Shown here: piece after piece, positions 16,562-25,060 of the stretch | How positions within the stretch are numbered: the stretch's first letter is position 1 | Layout: each line of letters opens with the position of its first letter | Assembly: GCF_900156865.1 (NCBI RefSeq) | Contig: NZ_LT732529.1 | Coordinates: forward strand, 3,074,057 to 3,138,056 | Source: Litchfieldia sinesaloumensis | Lineage (GTDB): Bacteria > Bacillota > Bacilli > Bacillales > Bacillaceae_L | Direction of reading: 5' to 3' | Length of the DNA stretch: 64,000 bases | The notes under the pieces: generated by a model | Databases searched by the model: none | The model's input: the letters and a program-made list of their open reading frames with translations, nothing else | What the model was told of the DNA's origin: nothing | Translations under genes and position numbers: made by a program

Positions 16562-18562
16562 TTACAACCTAAACTTCCTAACCGCTTCTTGTAGTTCTTC
16601 TGCCATGTACGATAGCGAAGCAGCTGATGATGCGATTTCCTGCATGGAAGCAAGTTGTTCTTCAGTTGCTGCCGACACTTCTTGCCCCTGTCCAGTTGTC
16701 TTTCTCGCAATTTCATCGATTTCACTTACCGCATCCACGACTTGGTGTGCACCTTGCGTCATTTGCGCAATCGATGCTGACACTTCTTGGATTTGTGATG
16801 AAACGTTATCGACAAATTGTTGGATCTGCGTAAAGGATTGACCAGCATTGTTAACGACAGTGATCCCCTTCTCTGCCTCTTCAGTTCCCTTGTTCATGGA
16901 GTCAACCGCTTGTTTGGTATCGTCTTGAATAGTTCCAATTAGTTGACGAATGCTTTCAGTAGATTTTGCTGATTGTTCAGCTAGCTTTCGCACCTCATCT
17001 GCTACAACCGCAAACCCTTTTCCATGTTCTCCAGCTCTTGCCGCTTCAATCGCAGCATTTAAAGCTAATAGGTTTGTTTGACTCGCAATATCAGAAATTA
17101 CATTTACAATTTGATTAATCTCTTCGGATCGTTCTCCAAGTGAATGAATGATTTTTCCTAAGTCTGCTACCGATGTATTAATAGTTTGCATTTGTTGAAT
17201 CGATTCCTGGATGGCCTGCTCACCATTTTCTACAATACTTAAAGCCTCAGTCGATGTTCGTGAAACGTTTTGAGCGTTCTTTTCAATTTGTTGAATGCCG
17301 ATCGACATTTCTTTAACCACATCTGTTGTATGTCGAACCATTTCAGTTTGCTGCTCAGTCCCAACTGCAACCTCCTGAATCGCATTTGCAACCTGTTCAG
17401 TTGCTTGACTATTTTGTTCAGAGCTTGCTGTTAACTGTTCTGAAGATGCTGCCAATGTTTGTGATTTATCATCCACATTTGTTAACAGTTCTCTCAACGA
17501 ATCCAACATCTTATTAAAGCTATTGCCTAATTGTCCGACCTCATCACTATTTTTCACATTAATGGATTGTGTCAGGTCTCCATTACTTACTTGGTCCGTA
17601 ACCTGAACTAATACATTCAGTGGTCTGGTAATGCTTCTTACAATTAAGATAGCGATGATGATTCCAATTAATACAAAGATAGCTACAACTAAAAACGTTG
17701 TATATAGGATGCCTTGAGTAGCTTTGTCGATTTCACCTTGCTCCATAACACCCGCAATTTTCCAACCTGTTAAATCATTCGTGACATAAGTCGTTTCATA
17801 CGTATTGCCTTCAAATTCATCAGTCAAATGACCTTCATCTTCTTCATAGATTAACTTACTATACGTTTCCCCTTGTGGTTCTGACCCGGTTTCTTGGGTA
17901 GGGTCTATTAAGTATTTTTTCTGAGCAGTTAAAATAAATGTGTATCCATTTTCACCAATAGTTAAACCATTTGTGATTTCACGTAATGATTCTAAATTGA
18001 TGTCTAACCCAACGACACCAGAACCGTCCTTTATTTCTTGAGCGATGGTTACCAGAATTTCGCCTGTAGCTAAATCCTCGTAAGGTTCAGTGATAATTGC
18101 CTTCCCAGATTCAGAAACAGCTTGTTTATACCAGTCACGCTCTCTTGGGTCAAAATCCTCAGGAAGATCTGCGTGAGGGAATAAGTACATGTTTCCGTCC
18201 TTTGTACCTGAGAAAACTGTGATAACTTCAGGATGAAGGAGGGAATATTGTTCAAGTCTTTCTAATAACACAGGTACTCCTGAATCAGAGAATGATTCTT
18301 CGTTAAGGGTTGATGATAAATACTCCGCATCTGCAAACTTGGTCGAGATGCTATCTAGTATAAAATCATCTAAAATAGCGACTTTCTCGCCTGATTCATT
18401 CAGCATTTGTTCTTTAATTTTCGTTTGAGAGGTTTGGTAAGAGGTAAAACCAATCGTTAAACTCGGTAGTAAGATAATAATAATAAATGAAATGTATAAT
18501 TTCTTTCCAATTGTAAAATGGAACAGGTTGCTGAACTTACGTTTATTTCGTTTGTTAGTCAT
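16562..18562 (-). CDS. Methyl-accepting chemotaxis protein with dCache sensor
   Basis: A 666-residue chemoreceptor. Two membrane helices (about 22-44 and 278-302) enclose a large extracellular double-Cache domain; [12 protein letters not shown] and [12 protein letters not shown] are typical dCache_1 sequences. A HAMP domain follows ([20 protein letters not shown]) and then the signalling coiled coil with the conserved tip [20 protein letters not shown]. The ligand cannot be told. The gene follows an EAL-domain gene by 21 bp and ends in a strong terminator, so the two form one operon. Glu/Gln methylation-like helices ([10 protein letters not shown]) are present near the C-terminus. Confidence 0.96.
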   Translation of the reverse strand: MTNKRNKRKFSNLFHFTIGKKLYISFIIIILLPSLTIGFTSYQTSQTKIKEQMLNESGEKVAILDDFILDSISTKFADAEYLSSTLNEESFSDSGVPVLLERLEQYSLLHPEVITVFSGTKDGNMYLFPHADLPEDFDPRERDWYKQAVSESGKAIITEPYEDLATGEILVTIAQEIKDGSGVVGLDINLESLREITNGLTIGENGYTFILTAQKKYLIDPTQETGSEPQGETYSKLIYEEDEGHLTDEFEGNTYETTYVTNDLTGWKIAGVMEQGEIDKATQGILYTTFLVVAIFVLIGIIIAILIVRSITRPLNVLVQVTDQVSNGDLTQSINVKNSDEVGQLGNSFNKMLDSLRELLTNVDDKSQTLAASSEQLTASSEQNSQATEQVANAIQEVAVGTEQQTEMVRHTTDVVKEMSIGIQQIEKNAQNVSRTSTEALSIVENGEQAIQESIQQMQTINTSVADLGKIIHSLGERSEEINQIVNVISDIASQTNLLALNAAIEAARAGEHGKGFAVVADEVRKLAEQSAKSTESIRQLIGTIQDDTKQAVDSMNKGTEEAEKGITVVNNAGQSFTQIQQFVDNVSSQIQEVSASIAQMTQGAHQVVDAVSEIDEIARKTTGQGQEVSAATEEQLASMQEIASSAASLSYMAEELQEAVRKFRL

Positions 18563-18583
18563 GTTGTAATTCCTTTCTATATA

Positions 18584-19327
18584 TTAATACGCTGTGGATA
18601 CCACTTTGGCCTTTAGAGAAGCTGGTCTACCTAATAAATATCCTTGTGCATATTCGATTCCCATCGAGCGTACTATCTCTAGGTCCACTTCCCTTTCTAA
18701 CCCTTCTAAAATAAGCTCGCTATTAAATTTCTCCACAAAACCCATTACGGACTTAATTAATTCTACTTTCTTATCACATGCTGCAAGTTCTTTGGAAAAA
18801 TAACGGTCTAATTTCAAATAATGCGGATCTAATTCTATAAAATTCTTAATATCAGAATAACCGCTCCCGCAATCATCAATTGCAATTTTGAAGTCTAATT
18901 CTTTTAATAGTGAAGTTCTATTGACAAACGTCTTAAAATCCCCAATTTCCTCAGATTCGGAAATCTCTAAGATAATTTCTTGATTACTTAAATCATTCTT
19001 TTTCACAAGTTCCTTCACGAAATCTAAAAAGCTATCATGTAAAATAGTAGAAGGTAAAATATTTAAAAAAAGTTTGCCATCCTCTGATGTATAACCATCG
19101 GCAAGATAAGTTTCTATAGCTAATTGGATAGAAGCACAATCCATTTCATAGAGTTTCCCAGATTCTCTAGCAACCCGAAATATATAGGCGGGATTGGGCA
19201 ATACGTTCGACCGAACTAATGCCTCAAAACCCAATGGTTTATTTTCCTTTACATTCATAATCGGCTGAAACTCATGGTACATCCCTACTTTTACTACTAA
19301 TGGATCTGTCACCGTCACCTTTTTCAC
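18584..19327 (-). CDS. EAL-domain c-di-GMP phosphodiesterase
   Basis: A stand-alone 247-residue EAL domain, no membrane segment. Residues needed for cyclic di-GMP hydrolysis are present: GFEALVR (EAL Glu), FLNIL (Asn), EISESE, AIDDCGSGYS (two metal-binding Asp; the usual motif is DDFGTGYS), YLKLDR (Lys), the loop-6 Glu in LEGLE, and AQGYLLGRP (Gln). It is therefore probably active, or at least a c-di-GMP binder. It is co-transcribed with the downstream chemoreceptor, 21 bp away, which links c-di-GMP turnover with taxis. It has an RBS GGGAGG 8 nt before the ATG. Confidence 0.93.
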   Translation of the reverse strand: MKKVTVTDPLVVKVGMYHEFQPIMNVKENKPLGFEALVRSNVLPNPAYIFRVARESGKLYEMDCASIQLAIETYLADGYTSEDGKLFLNILPSTILHDSFLDFVKELVKKNDLSNQEIILEISESEEIGDFKTFVNRTSLLKELDFKIAIDDCGSGYSDIKNFIELDPHYLKLDRYFSKELAACDKKVELIKSVMGFVEKFNSELILEGLEREVDLEIVRSMGIEYAQGYLLGRPASLKAKVVSTAY

Positions 19328-19460
19328 CTCCCTTAAAAGTGCTTCACTTTATTTTATTAGACTAAGCTTCAATAGATATTTATTGATAGCTTGAACCTTG
19401 CAATAAATTCACCTATTCAGAATTTTTTATGTAGTACAAATGCACTACTTCCATACCGCT

Positions 19461-19488
19461 ATTATACAGATTTTCGACAACTTTCCAA
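19461..19488 (-). promoter_or_regulatory. SigA promoter for EAL-chemoreceptor operon
   Basis: On the minus strand TTGGAA (19483-19488), 16-nt spacer, perfect TATAAT (19461-19466). The leader to the EAL start would be about 125 nt. Confidence 0.6.
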
Positions 19489-19637
19489 TACTTTCGACAA
19501 ATTTCTACCATAGTAAATTCTTTTTCCAATAATGGTACTATTTGTCACTGGAATGGTGGCGACATTTAAAAAGGGAGAGACGTTATTGAAAATGAATAAG
19601 CAACTTGCGGTATGAAACGAATTTTCCTACTTTCTAT

Positions 19638-19664
19638 TTATCGGTAGTCATTTTCATTTTTTTA
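19638..19664 (-). promoter_or_regulatory. SigD promoter for EAL-chemoreceptor operon
   Basis: On the minus strand TAAA (19661-19664), exactly 15 nt, then ACCGATAA (19638-19645): the same -35, spacing and -10 as the flgM promoter at 5768-5794. SigD control of a chemoreceptor operon is expected biology. The leader would be about 300 nt. Confidence 0.8.
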
Positions 19665-19787
19665 TATATTGTAAAATACACAGACTAGTTCAAATTCACC
19701 GATAATAATACCTACATGTATTATTGTAAATCTGCCCTATGTCGTAAGTGAAAATTCCACTTTATGAACTCAAAAATAGTACTAAGA

Positions 19788-19819
19788 CAAAAAAAGCCAA
19801 CCCTACTTTCAGGTCGGCT
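19788..19819 (-). terminator. Terminator of the 22-kb chaperone-kinase operon
   Basis: Leftward reading gives a stem AGCCGACCT/AGGGTTGGCT (19811-19819 with 19795-19804, two G-T pairs) and a run of seven T. It is the first clear terminator after 41.6 kb in the direction of transcription. Confidence 0.85.
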
Positions 19820-19829
19820 TCTATTCCTT

Positions 19830-20789
19830 CTAACTATGTACAGTTTCTAGCTTAATCACATCAACAACTCGTTGTAACAAGGCCACTAGTTCACCAGCTG
19901 TTTGGAATGTGAACATATAGCCATGGTTTGATTTAAGTTGGCCATCTTCCTCTTTTCTCGGAAAACGTCGTAATGCTGTACTTTTACGTGGTTTTGGCTG
20001 TATATCTTCTAATAATTTCCCTTGTTCTACTAACAAAGGGTGAACAGCAATCGTTGGCGTCACATTATCTAGTAAATAGACATACCCCGTTTTGAAATCC
20101 TCGAATTGAAATTCAGCGGCTTTTTTTGAAAGATTCATAAGTGTAAAATGTGCATTTTCAAAGGTTGCTTGGAATCTTTCTAGCGGAACCACGCTACTCG
20201 TATTTTTCGTCTCTTTACGGATAGGATTCCTCTTCTCCTTACTAACTGGTTGCTGTTTCTTTTCTTCCTTCAACTCGTTGAGCTGTTGCTCGATTTCTTT
20301 AATCTGTTGTTGAGTTTCCTTTATGTACTCTTCCATCCATTGCTTCATCCCATCAAAGTCCGGCTTATCTGTAGAAGGCAACTCATATGATGGTGCCGTA
20401 AATGTATGGCTCACATAGACTTCCGCATACCAGACGCCTAAATCGAATATCGTACGGTGTGCTTCTTTTGCGATTTCTTGGTCCATCTCAACCACTTGAT
20501 GTGCTGCGATATTCCCATTTTTTCGAATGAACTCTAGCTTCTTATAGATGTCATCCTGGATGATATCTTGGCTATATAGCATTCGAACCTTTTGAACTTG
20601 GGTATGTGTAAAACTCTCAGTCATGTTTTCTTGTTCAAAAATCATCTTGACGATTAGTTCTCCAAATAAACGCGCCTGCGTTAACGCAACCTGTGGTTGA
20701 TCCCATAAGAGAGCCTCCACTCGTAATGCGGACTCCTCTAACTGGCTTGAAAAATCACCAATAAAATGAAAGATGCTCTTTTTCCCCAT
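19830..20789 (-). CDS. DUF4145-like protein with coiled coil, last gene of the chaperone-kinase operon
   Basis: ATG at 20789 is preferred (AAGGAAG about 11 nt upstream); an upstream TTG in the same frame lacks a site. The 319-residue protein has an N-terminal helical domain with the DUF4145 pattern (ALTQARLFGELIVKMIF near residue 35 and LEFIRKNGNIAAHQ near residue 88), as found at the N-terminus of type I restriction HsdR subunits and some defence proteins. A coiled coil with Glu/Gln/Lys follows (about 145-185), then a basic stretch and a C-terminal globular part I do not recognise. No catalytic motif is seen; an adaptor role is a guess. Confidence 0.65.
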   Translation of the reverse strand: MGKKSIFHFIGDFSSQLEESALRVEALLWDQPQVALTQARLFGELIVKMIFEQENMTESFTHTQVQKVRMLYSQDIIQDDIYKKLEFIRKNGNIAAHQVVEMDQEIAKEAHRTIFDLGVWYAEVYVSHTFTAPSYELPSTDKPDFDGMKQWMEEYIKETQQQIKEIEQQLNELKEEKKQQPVSKEKRNPIRKETKNTSSVVPLERFQATFENAHFTLMNLSKKAAEFQFEDFKTGYVYLLDNVTPTIAVHPLLVEQGKLLEDIQPKPRKSTALRRFPRKEEDGQLKSNHGYMFTFQTAGELVALLQRVVDVIKLETVHS

Positions 20790-20877
20790 TTTACTCTTCA
20801 CTTCCTTTTCTATTAACAAAATTTTACCATATTGTTCGTTATACTCACATAATAAGTTACGATGAAGCTAGTACGAC

Positions 20878-22257
20878 CTATTTATTTTCATTCATCCAAA
20901 CGACAACAAATAGGTAGATAACAAAAGTTGATAGAAGTAACAGCCACCAATGCTCAGCTATATCGGTTATGAAATCTAAGTTCATTCCGAAGAATCCGGT
21001 AATGACGGTTACTGGGAGGAAAAAGAGAGTGATCGCCGTAATTTTGTTATTAAACTTTTCTGTCGCGACCTTCTTTTCTTGTTCTTCAATTAAATGCATT
21101 CTTTTTTCTGCCGCATCAGTATAAGACGATAATGCATCTAATTCATCATGAAGCTCATCAAATAAGTCATTTATTCGTAGATTTTCCCGGATCATTTCAT
21201 ATAAATGCCCGTAATGCGTGATATTGGTAACCTGATTATAGGAACTTCTTAGCATAAACCTGACGATTTGATTCCGAAGCTTAGATATAAGCAGGTTCTG
21301 CTCCGTATAGTTTTCCTCGCCTACTTGCTCGAGATCGTAGGATAGCTTAGAGGCAACATTGGATAAGCGTAAGAGCGCATATTTTTGATGAAGCGCAAGG
21401 ATATAAATATAGAAATATGTGGTCTCAATTTGATGCATATAGCCTGAAACAAAGAACTCTTCTGTTCTTGAGTCGTCTGTTTTTGTAACAATATTCGCCA
21501 ATCCCTCAAATGAGATTCCCCAATAACTGTTATCGAATAACGCTAATAGACCAGGGTTCTTATCAAAGTCTTTTTCAACAACACTTGGCTTATAAGTAGA
21601 TTTAAAGCTTCTCCGCAATTGAAACAGATAAGAAGTTAAGAGTGATTTATTTTCTACTTCATCATTCATTTTGGCTGAACTATAGACGAGTGCATGTGTT
21701 GGATTGTCCGTTCCTTCAAAATAAGATGATACCTGAAATGACTGGGATAACTCACTAATCAACGACCCCATATGTACATGTTGCTCAGTAACCTCGTCCT
21801 TTCCAGTCCTCTTCGTAAAATATAAATCGTACTCGAATTGCTCTAGTTTTTTCGCATAATAGATGGTTTCAATTAAGGTATCGATATGTGTGCCTTCAGG
21901 AAAGCCAAGTTTTATTACCCAAAAGCCTACCTGAGTTTCAAATAAGTACAACTCTATTGATGGGATACTATATTTATATTGATCGGATTTCGTTTGCAGT
22001 GTTAGCAGTAAGTCATTTTTATTTGGCAAGCCAAATTTCGAACGAGCTTTTTGCGTCATCACAAAATGACGTCCGATCGTTTCAGGATGATTCCCGTTCG
22101 AAACGAGCTTTTCAACATGTTCAAAAAGGCGCTCCGTCTTGAGTTCGGTTTGTTTAAAATAATCGTGATTGATGGTTGTGACTGCTTCCTTATACTCCAT
22201 ATCATAAGCAAATGGCACAATAAGAAATGTTGCTGACTTCGTTACCTCTGTATGCAT
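20878..22257 (-). CDS. CorA-like divalent cation channel
   Basis: A 459-residue CorA-superfamily protein. It has a long cytoplasmic N-terminal part and two C-terminal membrane helices (about 397-417 and 431-452) joined by the selectivity loop FFGMNLDF, which holds the GMN signature; the preceding helix (EEQEKKVATEKFNNKITAITLFFLP) is the usual stalk. The N-terminal half diverges from classic CorA and carries no obvious sub-domain I can name. Mg2+ is the usual ion of the family. Located in an operon with vWA proteins and a PP2C phosphatase, both metal-dependent, it may serve that system, but this is inference from context. Confidence 0.85.
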   Translation of the reverse strand: MHTEVTKSATFLIVPFAYDMEYKEAVTTINHDYFKQTELKTERLFEHVEKLVSNGNHPETIGRHFVMTQKARSKFGLPNKNDLLLTLQTKSDQYKYSIPSIELYLFETQVGFWVIKLGFPEGTHIDTLIETIYYAKKLEQFEYDLYFTKRTGKDEVTEQHVHMGSLISELSQSFQVSSYFEGTDNPTHALVYSSAKMNDEVENKSLLTSYLFQLRRSFKSTYKPSVVEKDFDKNPGLLALFDNSYWGISFEGLANIVTKTDDSRTEEFFVSGYMHQIETTYFYIYILALHQKYALLRLSNVASKLSYDLEQVGEENYTEQNLLISKLRNQIVRFMLRSSYNQVTNITHYGHLYEMIRENLRINDLFDELHDELDALSSYTDAAEKRMHLIEEQEKKVATEKFNNKITAITLFFLPVTVITGFFGMNLDFITDIAEHWWLLLLSTFVIYLFVVVWMNENK

Positions 22258-22285
22258 ATGATGGTCGCCTCCCCTTACTAATCGA

Positions 22286-22322
22286 ATAAGGAGAAGCTGC
22301 GGACTTCACAACTTCTCCTTAT
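22286..22322. repeat. 11-bp inverted repeat between the J-like and CorA-like genes
   Basis: ATAAGGAGAAG (22286-22296) and its exact complement CTTCTCCTTAT (22312-22322) with a 15-nt loop. No T-run follows on either strand, so it is not a standard terminator; on the mRNA it would form a hairpin between the two coding regions and may tune CorA expression or mRNA stability. Confidence 0.6.
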
Positions 22323-22336
22323 CAACAAAATCAACT

Positions 22337-23680
22337 CTATTGAATTTCGTTTGTGTAAATTAATTGAGATACTTCAAATCCACTACCTGTTTCGATGATA
22401 TGAAATCTGCTTTCAAAACGCTTATAAGAAGACGAGCCATCGCTGTAATAAATTGTATATGCTTCTCTAGTCGTTACTTCATACGTCGCATCTCCGATTT
22501 CTTCTACAGAAACGAGTTCATACTCTAACAGCTCTTCAGTGATTCCCTTATCAATAAGGTAATTTGTGTATTCCAATTGCTCACTAAATCGAGTACTGTT
22601 TGGTGCTAGATACGGTTCTGCATACGTGAAATCCTGATAGTTTATGGCATATACACTATCCGCCAAATACTGATGCATAAATTGTTCAACACTATATACA
22701 TCAACAGTTGGTTCTGGACCTCTGATGTCTTCACTACTTAATTCGTTTGTATAGAGTAATTCATTGACAAGCAACTGCTCGCCTACCTGTCTGAGGTGAT
22801 ATTGACTTTCAAAGCCTTTCCGTTTTGCACTACCGTCCGCGTAATTGATGACATAAACCTCTTCAGTTGTTGCGACTATTAACTCATCGTTTACATGCAA
22901 ATCCTGGACCACCATGCTCACAAATTCTTCGGTCGTTCCTTTTTCCAACAGATAATTTGTGTAGGTACGCTGCTCTTCCAGCTTTTTCCCGATTGGATCT
23001 AAAAACCGTTCAACTGCGACAAAGTCTTGACCGTTAATCACATCTACAGAGGCTTGAAAGTACTGGTATAGAAAGTCTTCTACGTTTCGTTCAAGATCTG
23101 GGGTGATTTCCACTATCGCCGTTTCAACAGGCTCAGGTTCCTCTACAGGTACATCCGTAACTTCAGTTGTGTCCTCCGGTTCCATCTCTTCTACCGAAGA
23201 GTCAACCTCCTCTACAACAGGTTGACTAGATTCGGAGTTATCCTCTGACGGTGCAAAAATGGTGTACAGTATGAAGAGCGCTGCACATGCCAGAAGGATA
23301 CTTAGGATGGGTCGTTTCTTTTTAGCTTTTTGATTTGTAGGCGGTACGACATCCGGTTGTTCCTTAGGTTGTTCTTGATGAACGACAGTCGGTCGTGAAG
23401 GACTTTCTTGTTCTGTGTGAGTCTGCGTTCTATGACCAGTATTAACTGGTCCTTCGGTTGAAATCCTAGTGACAGCGCGTTGCTCTTCAAGCCAAGCATC
23501 ATAATGAGTACGCTGTTCCGGGTCATACAAGGTCTTGTAAGCTTTGGTAAGCTGTTGAAATTCTTCAGGATGCGTTTCGTTCGGAAATTGTCTAATCTTT
23601 ATTACATAGGCCTTTTTGATTTCTACATCTGTAGCATTCTCAGAAACACCTAAAGTTCTGTAGTAGTTTTCCAGATTCAT
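22337..23680 (-). CDS. Membrane-anchored J-like protein with two TcaA-type NTF2-like domains
   Basis: The 447-residue protein begins with a J-domain-like module (1-65: NYYRTLGVSENATDVEIKKAY...YKTLYDPEQRTHYDAW). The HPD tripeptide that stimulates Hsp70 ATPase is not there: the site reads RQFPNE. A Pro/Gln-rich linker, one membrane helix (about 126-145) and an acidic stalk follow. Outside are two homologous domains of about 120 residues (about 195-310 and 325-445), each with an NTF2-like pattern seen in TcaA proteins (INGQDF..VERFL / INYQDF..AEPYL, then YADGSAKRKGFESQYH / YSDGSSSYKRFESRFH). So a cytoplasmic chaperone contact is tied to an external sensor. Function unknown. Confidence 0.8.
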   Translation of the reverse strand: MNLENYYRTLGVSENATDVEIKKAYVIKIRQFPNETHPEEFQQLTKAYKTLYDPEQRTHYDAWLEEQRAVTRISTEGPVNTGHRTQTHTEQESPSRPTVVHQEQPKEQPDVVPPTNQKAKKKRPILSILLACAALFILYTIFAPSEDNSESSQPVVEEVDSSVEEMEPEDTTEVTDVPVEEPEPVETAIVEITPDLERNVEDFLYQYFQASVDVINGQDFVAVERFLDPIGKKLEEQRTYTNYLLEKGTTEEFVSMVVQDLHVNDELIVATTEEVYVINYADGSAKRKGFESQYHLRQVGEQLLVNELLYTNELSSEDIRGPEPTVDVYSVEQFMHQYLADSVYAINYQDFTYAEPYLAPNSTRFSEQLEYTNYLIDKGITEELLEYELVSVEEIGDATYEVTTREAYTIYYSDGSSSYKRFESRFHIIETGSGFEVSQLIYTNEIQ

Positions 23681-23754
23681 ATCATTGCCCCCGCTAATGA
23701 TGCGTTTCTATTTCGTAGTCTGTATTCATGGTGTAAGTTGGGTCGTGAATTTGA

Positions 23755-25050
23755 TTATCCTTCTTGGATGACCTTTGCTAGCTTCTTTGCATAATTAGCA
23801 GTCCATTCGGTAGGGAACTGTTCTTGGACCTTTGTAAGAATGGCTAATGCATCTTCGTTCTTCCCTTCACGGTAAAAAGCATCCGCTTGAAGGACTAGGA
23901 GATCATCACGATATGGTGACTCAACAAAGTGTTGAGATTCCGAGTTGAAAAAGTGCTGGAACCACTCTGAGTCTCCAGTAAGATTTCCTACTTGTTTCTG
24001 GGTTTGAATGAAATAGTATAGGCTGTCATCACTGTAATACTCTGATGAGTCTAGTTGATAACTGACCTCAAACTTTTCCTTTGCACCAGCAAAATCACCA
24101 GCTTTATATAATGAGTACCCGCTATTAAACGCTTGTCGAGCTTCCTTTTTGCGTAAAGAGCCTACATCAAGATTTGCTTTTTCATATAAAGCCTCGGTCG
24201 TTTCATATTGTGATACCTTGGCTAATTCTAACTCCAGTTCTTGCTTTAAGCTTTCTTTTTCGGATTCAACATTCGTAAGCTTTGATTCTAGCTCGGCTAT
24301 TTTTTGTTCAAATTCCGCTTTATTTACGTCTTCTGTTTGATCTGTAGTTGACGAAACCGCTTGATTAACAGGAACAGTATTCCAATCTCTTGTACCTACA
24401 TACACGCCGCCGATTAGCACCGCTGCAGCCACACCTGCTGTTATGACAAGCTGTTTTTTACTGCGCTTTTTCTTACGTTGAATTGCTAATTCCTTCGCTC
24501 TTTCTCGTTCAGCATCAATCTTTTCAGTAAGCACTTCACCTTTTACAGCCTGAATGAAGGACTTAAACGATGGTGCCTTTTGAATCGAAACAGGAGCCTT
24601 TGAGAAAAAGTCAAAGGCCTGCTCTTTCTTCCCGTTTTCTATTAGTAGAATCATATAAAGACGATACACATCTTGCGGTAATGGAATAAGAGATGGGCGT
24701 TGAAGCAATGGTGAAAGACAACCTTCTGCTTCTTCTCCTCTTTTTTCCTTTAGTAATGACAACGCGAGATTGTAGACACTACGGACTTCTTCATACGCGC
24801 CTAATGTGGAAAGAACCTGTTCTCTTCTCTCTGGCAGTTGTGGAAAGTCTTTTTCATCGACTCGCTCCCAATAGGTTAGCCCCGTTAAAGGGTTTCCCAT
24901 CATGATTTCAACTAAACCCGCACTCCAGTTTGTATGAGAATGAAAAGGAGCGGAAGCCAAAAGGGATGCTAACAACCCTTTTGCTTCCTCCAGCCGGTCT
25001 TCCTTTATAAGTTCGATTGCTTGGTTATACTTTCTAGATAGTTGTTTCAT
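23755..25050 (-). CDS. Membrane-anchored TPR and coiled-coil protein
   Basis: A 431-residue protein with N-terminal helical repeats (about 1-170, TPR-like: NQAIELIKEDRLEEAKGLL), a basic cluster (RKKKRSKKQ) and one membrane helix (about 201-221). A coiled coil (about 243-285, ELESKLTNVESEKESLKQEL) and C-terminal TPRs (about 308-430, SGYSLYKAGDFAGAKEKF) lie on the other side. It is 10 bp after the Hsp70 gene. Its topology mirrors the J-like protein encoded next, so the two probably form membrane partners of the Hsp70. No enzymatic motif is visible. Confidence 0.75.
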   Translation of the reverse strand: MKQLSRKYNQAIELIKEDRLEEAKGLLASLLASAPFHSHTNWSAGLVEIMMGNPLTGLTYWERVDEKDFPQLPERREQVLSTLGAYEEVRSVYNLALSLLKEKRGEEAEGCLSPLLQRPSLIPLPQDVYRLYMILLIENGKKEQAFDFFSKAPVSIQKAPSFKSFIQAVKGEVLTEKIDAERERAKELAIQRKKKRSKKQLVITAGVAAAVLIGGVYVGTRDWNTVPVNQAVSSTTDQTEDVNKAEFEQKIAELESKLTNVESEKESLKQELELELAKVSQYETTEALYEKANLDVGSLRKKEARQAFNSGYSLYKAGDFAGAKEKFEVSYQLDSSEYYSDDSLYYFIQTQKQVGNLTGDSEWFQHFFNSESQHFVESPYRDDLLVLQADAFYREGKNEDALAILTKVQEQFPTEWTANYAKKLAKVIQEG

Positions 25051-25060
25051 CGTACAACCC

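Larger units (their letters stand above)
19328..19829. other. 502-bp intergenic region with two promoters and a terminator
   Basis: From left to right: leader of the EAL gene, SigA promoter (19461-19488), SigD promoter (19638-19664), and the terminator of the 22-kb operon (19788-19819). On the plus strand AAGGGAGA followed by a 10-codon frame (19584-19613) is too short to call a gene. Confidence 0.7.

Noticed and set aside
19584-19613. Ten-codon frame TTG AAA ATG ... TGA after AAGGGAGA on the plus strand
   Set aside because: Too short to be called; it has a good ribosome site and could be a leader peptide or gene remnant, but no gene follows it on that strand.
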